Origin: Elgaria multicarinata webbii
Lineage: Eukaryota > Chordata > Lepidosauria > Squamata > Anguidae
Assembly (NCBI RefSeq): GCF_023053635.1
Contig: NC_086183.1
Location: 29,771,501-29,835,500 of the forward strand
Direction: 5' to 3'
DNA: 64,000 nucleotides
Positions within the stretch are counted from its first letter, which is position 1, and each line of letters opens with the position of its first letter. This document shows positions 31,363 through 43,610 of this stretch, piece by piece. The notes beneath the pieces were generated by a model. That model had not been told where the DNA came from. It saw nothing but the letters and a program-made list of their open reading frames with translations, and did not search any database. The translations under genes were made by a program, and so were the position numbers.

Positions 31363-31772
31363 GGATTTATTTATTTAATTAATTAATTTCTATACTGCCC
31401 AACAGCCAAAGCTCTTTGGGCGGTTCACAAAAATTAAAACCGTAAGGTACAGTATAAAATAGAAAATACGGAAACTTAAAACCACAATATAAACGCAAAA
31501 CCAGAATAAAAACAAAAGCAATGCAGAGATTTGATAGATGCTAAAATGCAAAAATACCGGGAAGAAAAACAGGTCTTCACCTGGCACCAGAAGGAGTGCA
31601 ATGTAGGTGCCAGGCGAACCTCTCGAGGGAGCTCATTCCACAGCCGGGGTGCCACAGCAGAGAAGGCCCTTCTCCTGATAGCCACCTGCCTCACTTCGTT
31701 TGGCAGGGGCTCACGGAGAAGGACCCCTGAAGATAATCTTAGGGTCTGGGCAGGTACATATGGGAGGAGGTA
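31363..31772 (-). repeat. L2 LINE, 3' part
   Basis: The tail at the left (GGATTTATTTATTTAATTAA, CTCTTTGGGCGGTTCAC) and the C-terminal code on the minus strand ([20 protein letters not shown]) to the right. Confidence 0.9.
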
Positions 31773-32524
31773 TGACTAAGTCTGGATCCAATCCTGAATG
31801 TTTAAGGTATACACAATAGGAAATATTGCCCTATAGAAGCAAAAGCAGTTTGTTTTGAGAAACAAAAATACAGCCATCTTACCCAAAAATACACCTTACC
31901 CAGACCACTAGTTGGAGACCAGACTAGCCACCAACACAACAGAAGTCGGCCACCACAGTTGTCTTAGGAAAAACCCCACCCCACCCCCCACAAAAAAATT
32001 AAGGAGACATTACATGTCCAACCTGTTCGTAAAGAGGCTGAGGCAAGTGGGCTTTAAAAGAGAGGTGCAGCCGGGTGAAAGAAGTGACAACGTTAATTAG
32101 ATTACAAATCATTTGGCCTCGCTCAGAGAACTCGAGTTCCTCAAGGCCTCTAGAGGCAAAAAGCGGTGAATGGAAATTATGCAGGATAAATGAGGATATT
32201 CTCTAGAAATAATAATCACCAGCATTCCTCCAGCGCTGTTTGTGTCCCAAAAGGTATTTGAAAGGCAGAGGATGGATCAGGAGCAGCAAACTGGGAAAAT
32301 AGATTATATTAGCAAAGCAGGAGACTGTTAAAAAAAATCTAATTAATTCTAGCGAAGAAAGGCAATTTTGGAGCAAAATTTGGTTAAATTTCAAATTTGG
32401 TCCCTCAGATCTCATATGCAAAATTTCAGGCTTGAACATAAAAAAAATTTGTGATGGTTTGTCTTAAACATTTGAATGTTTAAGGCTCTTTGGCATATCT
32501 GGATAATTTGGAGCTTGGCAGGTT
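31773..32524. other. No gene or clear repeat seen
   Basis: A/T-leaning sequence; 32340-32450 (AAATTTGGTTAAATTTCAAA) is low-complexity. Nothing coding recognised. Confidence 0.4.
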
Positions 32525-33948
32525 GCTGTTGTTTATTCATTCAGTCGTTTCCGACTCTTCGTGACTTCATGGACCAGCCCACGCCAGAGCTTTCTGTCGG
32601 CCGTTGCCACCCCTAGCTCCCCCAAGGTCAAGTCTGTCACCTCCAGAATATCATGCATCCATCTTGCCCTTGGTCGGCCCCTCTTCCTTTTGCCTTCCAC
32701 TTTCCCTAGCATCAGCCTCTTCTCCAGGGTATCCTGTCTTCTCATTATGTGGCCAAAGTACTTCAGTTTTGCCTTTAATACCCTTCCCTCAAGTGAGCAG
32801 TCTGGCTTTATTTCCTGGAGTATGGACTGGTTTGATCTTCTTGCAGTCTAAGGCACTCTCAGAATTTTCCTCCAACACCACAGTTCAAAAGCATCTATCT
32901 TCCTTCGCTCAGCTTTCCTTATGGTCCAGCTCTCGCAGCCATAGGTTACTACGGGGAATACCATTGCTTTAACTATGCGGACCTTTGTTGTCAGTGTGGT
33001 GTCTCTGCTCTTAACTATTTTATCCAGATTTGTCATTGCTCTCCTCCCAAGAAGTAAACGTCTTCTGATTTCCTGGCTGCAGTCAGCGTCTGCAGTAATC
33101 TTTGCGCCCAGAAATACAAAGTCTGTCACTGCCTCCACGTTTTCTCCTTCTATTTGCCAGTTATCAATCAAGCTGGTTGCCATAATCTTAGTTTTTTTGA
33201 GGTTTAACTGCAACCCAGCTTTTGCACTTTCTTCTTTCACCTTTGTCATAAGGCTCCTCAGCTCCTCCTCGCTTTCAGCCATCAAAGTGGTGTCATCTGC
33301 ATATCTGAGATTGTTAATGTTTCTTCCTGCGATTTTAACTCCACCCTTGGATTCGTCAAGCCCAGCACGTTGCATGATGTGTTCTGCATACAAGTTGAAT
33401 AGGTAAGGTGAGAGTATACAACCCTGCCGTACTCCTTTCCCAATCTTAAACCAGTCCGTTGTTCCGTGGTCTGTTCTTACCGTTGCTACTTGTTCGTTAT
33501 ACAGATTCCTCAGGAGGCGGACAAGATGACTTGGTATCCCCATACCACCAAGAACTTGCCACAGTTTGTTATGATCCACACAGTCAAAGGCTTTAGAATA
33601 GTCAATAAAACAGAAATAGATGTTTTTCTGGAACTCCCTGGCTTTCTCCATTATCCAGCGGATATTGGCAATTTGGCCTCTAGTTCCTCTGCCTTTTCTA
33701 AACCCAGCTTGTACATCTGGCAATTCTCGCTCCATGAATTGCTGGAGTCTACCTTGCAGGATCTTGAGCATTACCTTGCTGGCATGTGGAATAAGTGCCA
33801 CTGTCCGATAGTTTGAACATTCTTTAGTGTTTCCCTTTTTTGGTATGGGGATATAAATTGATTTTTTCCAGTCTGATGGCCATTCTTGTGTTTTCCAAAT
33901 TTGCTGGCATATGGCATGCATCACCTTGACAGCATCATCTTGCAAATC
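32525..33948 (-). repeat. BovB/RTE LINE with reverse transcriptase
   Basis: The minus strand codes SDWKKSIYIPIPKKGNTKEC, VQAGFRKGRGTRGQIANI, YSKAFDCVDHNKLW, GVRQGCILSPYLFNLYAEHI and NNLRYADDTTLMAESEEE (YADD box near 33290-33310). Next come ESWTIRKAERRKIDAFELWC and the C-terminal GKVEGKRKRGRPRARWMHD with VTKSRKRL near the end. The frame is open for 365 codons (33945-32848); the C-terminal part is in another frame. 5' truncated at about 33948. The end GGTTGCTGTTGTTTATTC is the BovB terminus in reverse. BovB supplies the enzyme that Sauria-type SINEs are thought to use. Confidence 0.95.
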
Positions 33949-34408
33949 TTAAACAGTTCCAGCTGTCAAATACCAAATGCCATTGCATACTGTTTGTTAA
34001 ATATTAACACCATTGCATGTCAGCCACCAAATGCTGTTGAATATCAACAGATATATCAAATATTAAAATGAACAATCAGTGCCAACTTTCAAATATTAAA
34101 ATGTCACTCATTATAATATATTGATATCAGATATAGGATGCAAATCAACCTTGCGCTTCCCTCACAGCATCTGCAATGTTTATCGACATCCTATAGCTGA
34201 CTCCACCTCCCTGCCCCTGCCTGTGTGTTTGTGTGAGGCCAATGGTCAAAACGTTAATTGGAAAGATGCTGTGACGTCATGGCAAGTCAGCCAGTCGCTA
34301 AAGTGGGAGTGAAGAACCTCTTTGAGCCCGAGGGCCAAATTCCAGGCTGGAATTTTCAGGCTGGCTTCCCCTGGGCAAAGGAGCAGCATATTTGATCTTG
34401 AAGCAAAT
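33949..34408. other. No gene or clear repeat seen
   Basis: Irregular repeats of short words (TGTCAAATACCAAATGCCAT, TATCAAATATTAAAATG) at 33960-34110, otherwise unassigned. Confidence 0.4.
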
Positions 34409-35556
34409 ATCATAGAATCATAGAATAGTAGAGCTGGAAGGGGCCTCTAAGGCCATTGAGTCCAACCCCCTGCTCAATGCAGGAATCCACCCTAAAGCAT
34501 CCCTGACAGATGCTTCTCCAGCTGCCTCTTGAAGGCCTCTAGTGTGGGAGAGGCCACAACCTCCCTAGGTAACTGATTCCATTGTCATACTGCTCTAACA
34601 GTCAGGAAGTTTTTCCTGATGTCCAGCTGGAATCTGGCTTCCTTTAACTTGAGCCTGTTATTCCGTGTCCTGCACTCTGGGAGATCGAGAAGAGATCCTG
34701 GCCCTCCTCTGTGTGACAACCTTTTAAGTATTTGAAGAGTGCTCTCACGTCTCCCCTCCATCTTCTCTTCTCCAGGCTAAACATGCCCAGTTCTTTCAGT
34801 CTCTCCTCATAGGGCTTTTTTTCCAGACCCCTGATCATCCTGGTTGCCCTCCTCTGAACACGCTCCAGCTTGTCTGCATCCTTCTTGAATTGTGGAGCCC
34901 AGAACTGGACACAATACTCTAGATGAGGCCTAACCAGGGCCAAATAGAGAGGAACCAGTACCTCATGCGATTTGGAAGCTATACTTCTATTAATGCAGCC
35001 CAAAATAGCACTTGCCTTTCTTGCAGCCATATCGCACTGTTGACTCATATTCAGCTTGTGATCTACAACAATTCCAAGATCCTTTTCGTTTGTAGTATTG
35101 CTGAGCCAAGTATCCCCCATCTTGTAACTGTGCATTTGGTTTCTATTTCCGAGATGTAGAACTTGGCATTTATCCCTATTAAATTTCATTCTGTTGTTTT
35201 CAGCCCAGCACTCCAGCCTATCAAGATCACATTGAAGTTTATTTCTGTCTTCCAGGATATTAGCTATCCCACCCAATTTTGTGTCATCTGCAAATTTGAT
35301 CAGCATTCCCTGCACCTCCTCGTCCAAATCATTAATAAAAATGTTGAAGAGCACTGGGCCCAGGACTGAGCCCTGCGGCACCCCACTCGTTGCCTCTCCC
35401 CAGTTTGAGAAGGTTCCATTGATAAGTACTCTTTGAGTCCGATTCTGTAGCCAACTGTGGATCCACCTAATAGTTGTTCCATCTAGCCCACTTTTAGCTA
35501 GTTTGTTAATCAGAATGTCATGTGGCACTTTGTCAAAAGCTTAGCTGAAGTCAAGA
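34409..35556 (-). repeat. CR1 LINE with reverse transcriptase domain
   Basis: The longest CR1 in the window. The minus strand codes PHDILINKLAKSGLDG, SGVPQGSVLGPVLFNIFIND, IKFADDTKLGG (FADD box), NRDKCQVLHLGN and EKDLGIVVDHKLNMSQQCD. Then [20 protein letters not shown] follows. The frame runs 294 codons (35528-34644) and drifts near the C-terminus, at about 34680, where one base is missing compared with the sister copies. Its 3' end (ATCATAGAATCATAGAATAG in reverse) is complete; 5' truncated inside the RT domain. Confidence 0.95.
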
Positions 35557-37342
35557 TATTGACTTCAGCAAGATATTAAGCCCCAGGAGAGGCATTTTGT
35601 CCTTTTTAGAATGGTGGAGAAGCTGCACCATAGCCAGGAACAGCCCCTGCCCCAATGATGGGAGAAAGGGGGTGAAGGCGAAGGAGCATCGCTTTCTAGA
35701 GAACCCCCACAGGCCGGAGTTTCTGCCTCTCTCTCAGCCAAGGAAATCCGCAGGCAGGCAGGCAGCCATCTGGACTGATATATACACAGATCCAGACATA
35801 CATCACGCGGGGGGATTCACTTTCCCATCTGAATCCAGAAAGGCTCCAAACCGTGTGTCGGAATTGCGGCGGCATCTTACAAGCTGGAGAAAGCGGCCCT
35901 CCAAAAAGCCGAGGAGGGCCGCGATCTCTGAATTCGGTTGCGGCTGAAGTGACCTGCTAACGACGTAGGCAGCAGGACAAATCTGAATCACTCACTGTGG
36001 GCAGTGCAGGCAAAAAAGTAGGTCAGGATGGAGATTAGGGAGGATGGAAGCACAGAAGCGCCGGAAGGACCGAGGTTTGGAAAAGAGACTGAATGGCAAA
36101 ATAGCCCTGCCGTTGATGCCCCTCCGTTAAAACCTCTCCACCCTCCCGGTCTCACCTTTGCTGGCTGCCCCATCCCGAAGTCCCTAGCTCTGGTGCTGTT
36201 ATCCCTTAGCAGATATATGCGCTTAGCCTATGGGGTTGGTGGCTCCTATCTCAGTGGGGCTGTGAATTCGCTCTGGCTTTCAATAAGCACCAAGTGGAAC
36301 TCTAAAGGAGCTATCCAAAACGCTGAACCCGATCCCTCCAAAATGGGCTTAGCACCTTGGAGAGCTCCTTTAGAGGTCTGACTGAGACCCAGAGCAGATT
36401 CACAGCCCCACTGAAATAGTGGACACCAGCCTCCACTGGGGCCTCGCTGTCCTCCTTCTAGAAACAAGGATGTGGTCTTGATGTACATCATTAGGATGCT
36501 TCATGAGGATGGGGGCCCCTTTTTTTCTGTACATGCCCAAATAGAAATTTTCCTACGGGGTGTGACATAGTGCAGCCCGCAATGACCCGACGCCCTTCGG
36601 GTGTGTTGCACTCCGATTCCTATGCTGCTTAGGGGATGATGGGAGTCATAGTCCAAACCGTCCAGAGGGCGGCAGGGTGGGAGACGGCTGGCGGCGTGGT
36701 TATGAGCCAGATGTAAAGGCCCGGTGGTCTCAGCCTCAGCTGAGCCTCTGGCAAGCACCTCCTTCTCCACCTAAGCAAGATGGAAACAATGCCGCTGGTC
36801 CACCTTACAGGGTCGTTGTTAGGATGAAGGCAAGAACAAGCATGGCAGGAGGTTTAGCTAGCATGGGCAGCGCCGTATACATGTGACTCATCGTAACCAT
36901 TTTAACCATCCTCCGCACGATCAGGGGCTTGCTAGGAGGAATTCAGTGGCAGGGGTGACAAGGCAGGGGACGTGCATTTATGGGGCGGGAGAATTTGGAG
37001 GATTGACGGGGGATTTGAGGCAGGGGCGGAAATAAACTGATTTTGCTGGGCAGTTTGTAGTTAATTAGAAAAGGCAATACCCCCGTCCTCCTGCCACGAA
37101 CATCTGGGCCCCATGTAAGCCCAGGACTGGAGCCTGAAAGCTGGATCAGACAATCTGCGCCCCCCCCCACTTCAAGACCAAAAGGTTGCTAGAGAGGAAA
37201 TTGTACATCTCCCCCACTTGCCTTGAGTTCTCTCTCCCTTTCCAGTGACGGGACAGCAAAGAAGAGGCTGGAAAGGGAATGACCATGTCAGCGCAACTGA
37301 GAGCGGGGGAGGATGGGCCATGGGGTGCCAAGGTCCTAAAAT
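35557..37342. other. Unassigned, with one palindromic MITE
   Basis: The MITE at about 36230-36440 is listed separately. A worn CAGCCTTCC-family arm lies near 36620-36670. No exon recognised. Confidence 0.45.
36230..36440. mobile_element. Palindromic MITE (CAGTGGAGGCTGGTG family)
   Basis: The left arm TCAGTGGGGCTGTGAATTCG, with CTCTAAAGGAGCTATCC, mirrors the right arm (GAGAGCTCCTTTAGAGG, AGATTCACAGCCCCACTGA), ending ACACCAGCCTCCACTG. Related ends occur at 8440 and 50405. Confidence 0.75.
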
Positions 37343-37457
37343 CAGCCTCGCCCAACCTGCCCCTCTCCAGGTGGGTTGGACTACAACTCCCAGCATCCCC
37401 CAGCTGGGGGATGCTGGGAGTTGTAGTCCAACTCACCTGGAGAGCGGCAGAAGGCTG
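37343..37457. mobile_element. hAT MITE (CAGCCTTCC family)
   Basis: CAGCCTCGCCCAACCTGCCC, GGGTTGGACTACAACTCCC and its exact mirror. It stands just left of the CpG-rich block. Confidence 0.8.
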
Positions 37458-37520
37458 TCCTCAACCAACTCACAGCCTTTGCCTAAAACGCCTCTCGCCG
37501 TTGTGTAGGCAAAGCTTCAT

Positions 37521-39420
37521 TCATTCATTCCCCCTTCCTGAGCTCAGCCGCGGTGTGCGCGAAAGCGAATTCCATGCGCGTCTACCACACACCAGAGAAT
37601 CCACAGAGAAGGGATCTCTTTTCCGCGAAGAGCAAAGGCATCGCGCTGTGTGTGAGGCTGTCAACTCGCCACCGAGCCCTCCCCCTTCTTCTTCCTCTTC
37701 TTCTTCAGCCTCCTCCTCCTCCTCCTCCTCCTCCTCCCCCTCCCGATCCGGGGGTGGGTGGGAGGGAGGGGGGACTTCACTAATGCCACCGCATCTTGGC
37801 AGCAGGCGCACAGCTGCTAGGGGAGTGCCGGACCGCGGCGTTGCTGTAGCCGAGAGGGAGGCATCCGGACGGTCGCCTTGGCACTGGAAAAGGCAGGAGC
37901 CGGAGGGAGGCACGCCGGGGTGACGCTTCGCCCCTCGTCTCCTCCAGGCCACCGTGGCAAGCGGAGGGCAAGCAGGCAACAGCCGGAGATCCAGGGGTGG
38001 CCCTCTCGCCGCTACTGGTGGCAAGGGCACCGTGCCAACGCTGCTGCCGGCGGTGGTTCTCCACCGCAGGACTGGAAGAGCAATCACTTGGGGGGCTTCT
38101 GGCTGGCGTCGGTGAAGCAGAGCAACTTTACCCCCTAACGGGGCATCCCTGGACCAGGCAGAGATGGGCACCCCTTCCCAGAGGCTGCGGTCCACGGCCG
38201 TGTGGATGGCGGCGAACAGGTGCTTGCCGCGGGGACGCCGGCAGTGAGGGGTAAGTGCTTCCCTTGGAGACTGTGCCAGCCCAAAGACCTTCTGGAAGCT
38301 GGGCTCCTGCGATTGGGGAAAAAACAATCCCCAGTTCTCAGCTGAACCCAGAATCCATTCCATGCACACACACACACACATTTATCCCTGGCTTGGAGTT
38401 CCAGATCTGCCCATTGCCCTAGATCAGCTTTGTCCTGATCCGGGAGGATCACACCCTTCCGATGTAATGGATCTCTGGCCAGAGGTGATGGGGCAACCCA
38501 TCCGAAAGGGAGCAAGTGCCTTGTGCCCCCCCCCCCCGGGTGCTGCCCTCCTCCCCTGTTCTGGTCCCTGAATTTAATATCACTCAGCAGCTCAAGAGGG
38601 ACGCCTCTGGACAGCCAGTTCAGTGATGTAATTCATGAGAGAACGGGTCCCGTGAAGCCGGGCAGCAATGAAGAATGGCTTTAAACGAGGCTTCCCCCAA
38701 GCCGGCGCCCACGACGACTCCGATCAGACCCAGCCAGCATGCTTGGAGTTGCAGTGCAACATATTCGTAAGGGCAGCAGCTGGCTTAGGTGAAGCCCGAG
38801 CCACTCGGGACCAGGGCAGGACTTCGATGAGCATCCTTGGGTACCAAAGATGCAGGCGAGACCAGCGCGTGGCTGTCTCTCCCTTCGCTGGGCACCCGTT
38901 GCAGGAGGTCCTGGGTGCTCCGCCGCAGAAATCCCGATTTGGACCAGGGGGTGGGTCATAGGTACCCCCAACCCTAACCCTTGCTGAGGAAGGGGGGGGA
39001 GTGTCAGCAGCAGCATCGGCCGCTGAACATCTTTGGGGCCTCCAGGAAAAGGTGTGAAGGAGATTGGTCCTCGGGGTGGCCATGGCGGGTGGCGATAATG
39101 GGGGGGGGGGGGGTTGGGAGGTGCAGATTTGTTCAGGTTGCCGGTGTGTGCTTCTTGGAGGAGGCTACAGGCTGTCCCCGTTTCCCCGGCTTTGCGCCCC
39201 CATCGTCCACCCCCGCAGGCTCGAAATAGCTGAGCTCCGAGGGATGCATCACTCGCGCGATCCTCATCCTCCCTGAGCCAGCAGGTGTGTGGGCTGGGAA
39301 GCGGGGGGGGGGGCAAGGAACCACCCAGGCGCGCCCCCCCCCCCCAATCCTCTCGGCGCTCGCCCTCGTGTGAGAAGCCAAGCGGAGCTCAAAGCAAGCG
39401 AGGGCAGAACGACTATCCAT
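37521..39420. promoter_or_regulatory. CpG-rich block, candidate TMEM91 promoter
   Basis: Dense CpG from about 37541 to 38260, and again around 39190-39420, with runs such as GCGCGTC, CCGCGGCG and TCGCGCGATC, and no recognised transposon inside. CT-rich triplets occupy 37687-37740. A possible donor (GTAAGT) on the plus strand at 38251 follows a CpG-rich stretch. TMEM91 needs an upstream non-coding exon, and this is the only unexplained CpG island between B9D2 and TMEM91. A 286-codon open frame runs on the minus strand (37521-38381) but shows no family I recognise. Confidence 0.5.
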
Positions 39421-39566
39421 CGATCTTAGTTTTTGGAAGAGATTGCTGGGGATTAGCCATCCGACCCCCCGACCCCACCCCTACCCCGCCGCGACCCATC
39501 CTGCTGCCTTTCCATGGAAGAAATAGGTGGGGGGGGTTGTCTAACGGCCCTTTGATATCTTAGGTC

Positions 39567-39695
39567 CAGTTTCCCCAATGCGACAAGTCTTCAGGTGGAT
39601 TTGGACTGCAACTCCCATCACCCACAGCCAACATGTGGGGACGATGGGAGTTGATGTCCAAATACGTCTGGAGAGGGCTGGGCTGGGGAAGGCTG
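39567..39695. mobile_element. hAT MITE (CAGCCTTCC family)
   Basis: Ends CAGTTTCCCCAATGCGAC and CTGGGCTGGGGAAGGCTG; CTTAGGT occurs in both flanks, a near-complete target duplication. Confidence 0.8.
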
Positions 39696-39703
39696 CCTTA
39701 GGT

Positions 39704-39721
39704 TGTGTGTGTGTGTGTGTG

Positions 39722-39753
<32 letters not shown>
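39704..39753. repeat. (TG)n-(CA)n mirror microsatellite
   Basis: Nine TG units followed, after two A bases, by about 15 CA units, so the tract can fold on itself. Confidence 0.95.
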
Positions 39754-39754
<1 letters not shown>

Positions 39755-40127
39755 GCTTCCATAGGACTATTACAAAAGCCCAGGAATAGCAGACCTAAGA
39801 TTTATCTAGCCTTGCAACCTGTTTCCAAAACCAGCTAACGTGCCGCCTCCTGGAACCTCACAAGTAGGGCATGAAAGTAAAGAGCCCAACCTCTCTCTGT
39901 TTGTCCCCCACGATCTGGGATTCAGAGACACACTGCCGATTGTGTCCGTGCAAGTCCCGCGACAGCCGTCAGCCCACCGGGCCCCTTCCTTCGTGCATTT
40001 TGTCCAACCTCATTTGAAAATCCACCCTCGCCACGATGGATTGTGTGAGACAACGGTGTTGTTGTTGTCATGATGTAATTTCTTTGCCAATTGCTTGGGG
40101 GAATATCAAAGCCCAATCAGGTGTTGT

Positions 40128-40445
40128 TGTTTGTTTATTACATTTATATACCACCCCATAGCCCAGTGGTTCTCAACCTTCCTAATGCCACGACTCTTTA
40201 ATACAGTTCCTCATGTTGTGGTGACCCCCAACCATAAAATTATTTTCATTGCTACTTCCTACTGTTACATAGCAAAATTATGTAGCTCGGTTCCTAAGAC
40301 CATCAGAAATATGTGTTTTCCCATGGTCTTAGGTGACCCCTGTGAAAGGGTCGTTCAACCCCCAAAGGGGTCGCGACCCACAGGTTGAGAACCGCTGCCA
40401 TAGCCGAAGCTCTCTGGGCGGTTTACGAAGCATGTAAGGTTTAGA
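40128..40445 (-). repeat. L2 3' tail split by a SPIN-like element
   Basis: TTTATTACATTTATATACCA to the left and GAAGCTCTCTGGGCGGTTTA to the right are the two halves of an L2 end on the minus strand. Confidence 0.85.
40164..40397. mobile_element. SPIN-like hAT MITE
   Basis: It starts CAGTGGTTCTCAACCTTCCT, with GTTCCTCATGTTGTGGTGAC, and ends GGGTCGCGACCCACAGGTTG followed by AGAACCGCTG. These are the terminal sequences of SPIN (Space Invaders) hAT elements as known from tetrapods. A perfect 8-bp duplication CCATAGCC flanks it (40156-40163, 40398-40405). 234 bp, non-coding. Confidence 0.93.
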
Positions 40446-42452
40446 AATCAGATTGGGTTGAAATCCACCTGCAACACAGACGTAAAGCCTCCATTGCTTA
40501 AATGCGGACACTTAATTCTTCTTCTGCGTGATTGCCATTCACACATGGTGCATGGCTAGTGTGAGCCTCACCAATGTAAATAGTCTCAAACTGACATCTT
40601 CGGATCGCCCCAGTCTGGGGGAACTCACATTGCAAGCATGGCCCAGTACGGTAAGAATTTTAGCCTTACCTACAGCTACACATCCTTGTTGCAACTCTGG
40701 GACAGGTACTGATCAAAACCAATAACCAACCAAACCTCTGACTCCCCTAGCTGTAACAATGCATATTCACATTCCATTATGTAATATGTGAACAGAGCGG
40801 ATAGGTGTTCAAAACATGTGCATTACTAAGGTACGATCTTTGGAGATCTAGAATTGTCTGCATCTCCCCTGGAGAGTCACGCAGAGCCTGCAGCAAACCC
40901 AGGTCTGTTGCAGTGTAATGTGTGAAACAGGCCTCCGTATTTTTAAAACCCCATGGGAGAATTCCTGGATCGATCTCCAGCTAAGCAGCCAAATCGAGCA
41001 CCTGCATTAAATACCGTTCCGGAGCACGGCAACCTATGTCTGGTTAATTAAATGCTGGGTTTATTTGCTCTTCCTCACCAGCAACAGGAGGTGATAGAAG
41101 CAGGTGAACAGAGATGCTTTGGCTGACAAATACCCTGTCGTTTTTATGGCGTTGGACGTGGCTGATGTTTTATTGTATTTTCCCTTTTGTCAAATGGCCC
41201 TCATAATTGTATATTGAAGGGCCGTGTAAAAATCCGATAAATACAGACGTGGTCATTGGGAAAGAACAGAGAGATGCTAGCAGTGAGCAAACCCAGAAAT
41301 GGAACGATCGTGTTTTGTCGGGTTGTTTACAACTCAGAGATTCCACCACCCCCTTCTTGCCACCCCCTAGATCAAGGTGGGTTACACCTGGGGTCTCTAA
41401 TGTGGAACCCATTGGCATCAACGTACCGCAAACAATTCATTTGCTGCCCACAGGCTGCCGCTCCTCCTGATTATTTCTTTTTTTAACATTCGTTTGATTT
41501 ATTTTTTTAAAAAAATGTTTTTTAGCTGAGACGCTGGCAGGCTGCAAAGCATAGCACTGACCTCCTGCACCATCTTTATTTGGGTTTATAAGGATGGTTT
41601 TATGTTTCGGAGCTCCGATCGCATCTTTGTCTCGTTCTTACGTTCTTCAGCAAGTTGCTTTTCTATTAGTCCCACCAGTTTGCCTTCAGGGGACGTTTTG
41701 TGACCTGCCCTGCCCACCATGGTAGCCATTTTAAGAATACGCAAGCATCCATGGCAGCCATTTTGTGAGAGCGCTCACAACACTCTTCCAAAATTCCAAA
41801 TGTGCCTATCAATCCAAAAAGGTTGGGGGGCCCTGGGTTACCCTATGGCCTTGTTGGCTTGTACATCCTGTGATCCACCAAGCTGGCTGCAGCCATCACC
41901 TAGATGCCATGGCTGGACAGGTACATAACCCCCCACTCTGTTTTCAGAGTCCCAGGCAGGCGACAAAAGCAGGTGGCTTCTTGAGCCCATAGCGGTAACT
42001 CCTTTTCATTTGGTGAAGCACAACCTGCACAGACCAATTTTATCCTCACAACAACCACTCCGACGGGGCTACACCATGCACAATGCATTCCCTGTAGAGT
42101 CAGCTCTGTTCTTTGTGCAAGCATGCCTGTGAAAACTGCATGTAGAGAGTCACGTGGGGAACACTGAACATACGTCCTCTGGACAACAGAAAGGCATGTT
42201 TGGAACTGATGGGAAGTGGTGGCAGCCCTGTGTCAATGCCACCAGGCAAAAGGTTGTGTTGTCAAAGCCAACCCTCAGGTGGATTCCATGCAATTTGGCT
42301 GCCTTCCAGATGTATTGGCTGATGCATGCCATAAGTCTCTGTATTCAGAGGCACTATGCCTGTTTTCTGAGGTCAAACAGGTAGGGATGTTACCTTCATG
42401 AGTTAATAATCATCTTCTTCATCATCGTCATCGTCATCGTCATCATCAGAAC
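40446..42452. other. No gene seen; minor repeat scraps
   Basis: A CORE-SINE scrap near 42040-42060 (ATCCTCACAACAACCACTCC) and a CATCGT run at 42414-42445. The rest is unassigned. Confidence 0.45.
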
Positions 42453-43113
42453 ATTATTTATTTGTTTATTATTTAGAATATTTATATACCACTCCCCATT
42501 GAAAAATTTCAGAGCGGTGTACAAGGTAAAATGAAAATAAAAACAGAATAAAACAGTTAAAACAAAATTTAAAAAGAAGCAAAAATCAGAAATCCAAGGC
42601 TGCATGTTAAAGAAAGGCTTCTTGGAATAAAGATGTTTTCAGGAGGCGCCGAAAGGAGTACAAGGTCGGAGCCTGCCTGACCTCCAGAGGCAGGGAATTC
42701 CACAGGAGGGGGGCCACCACGCTGAAGGCTCTTCCCCTGGTGGATTCCAATCGGAGAATGGATCTAGGTGGAACCACCAGGAGCAGGCCCTCGGATGACC
42801 TCAGTGACCGGGCAGGTTGGTAAGGGAGAAGGCGCCCTCTCTCTCAGGTATCCTGGTCCCAAGTTGTTTAGGGCTTTGTACACAAGTACAAGAACCTTAA
42901 ACCTGGCCCGGTAGCGAATAGGCAGCCAGTGCAGTTCCCTCAGCAGAGGCGTTACATGCTGGAAAGGGGCAGCTCCAGACAACAGCTGAGCTGCAGCATT
43001 TTGCACTAGCTCCAGCTTCCGGAGCAGCTTCAAGGGCAGCCCCACATAGAGCACGTTGCAGTAATCCAATCTTGAGGTTACCAATGCCTGTACCACCGTG
43101 GCCAAGCTATCCC
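42453..43113 (-). repeat. L2 LINE, 3' part
   Basis: The tail (TTTAGAATATTTATATACCA, CCATTGAAAAATTTCAGAGC) and the C-terminal code on the minus strand ([40 protein letters not shown]). Near-identical subfamily to 17903. Confidence 0.93.
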
Positions 43114-43610
43114 TGACATTAGAAGAGTCCTGCTGGATCAGAACCAAGGATCCATCTAGTCCAGCATTCTATTCATACAGCGGCTGCAGGACACAAATGC
43201 CACAGCACCCTCCTGCCCATGTTCCTCAGCAACTGGTGTACATAGGCACACCATCTATGATTGCATGGAGCCATCAGCACTAACAGCCATTCACAGTCTT
43301 CTCCTACAGGAACGTGCCCAATCCCCTTTTAAGGCCATCCAAACTGGTAGCCATCACTATGTCTTGTGGTAGCGAATTCCATCGTTTATGCACTCTTTCC
43401 TTTTAGCTATCCGGAATCTCGTCCCGATCAGCTTCAAGGAATGACCCCATTGGATTCTAGTATTAGGAGAGAGGGAGAAAAATATATCCCTCTCCGCTTT
43501 CTTCACATCTTGCATCATTTTGCCCACCTCTATCATGTCTCTCCTTGCTCACCATTTCCCCCCCTAAGCTTAAAAGCCACAAAAGTTGTAGCAATTCCTC
43601 TTCGGGGAGT
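43114..43610 (-). repeat. CR1-group LINE (second subfamily), 3' part
   Basis: ATTAGAAGAGTCCTGCTGGA, CTAGTCCAGCATTCTATTCA and on to GCATCATTTTGCCCACCTCT, all reverse of the subfamily. It directly abuts the L2 5' break. Confidence 0.88.

Noticed and set aside
37279-37923. 214-codon plus-strand frame with a long serine run
   Set aside because: It starts in a MITE, crosses a CT-triplet repeat and ends in the CpG block; no domain or splice logic.
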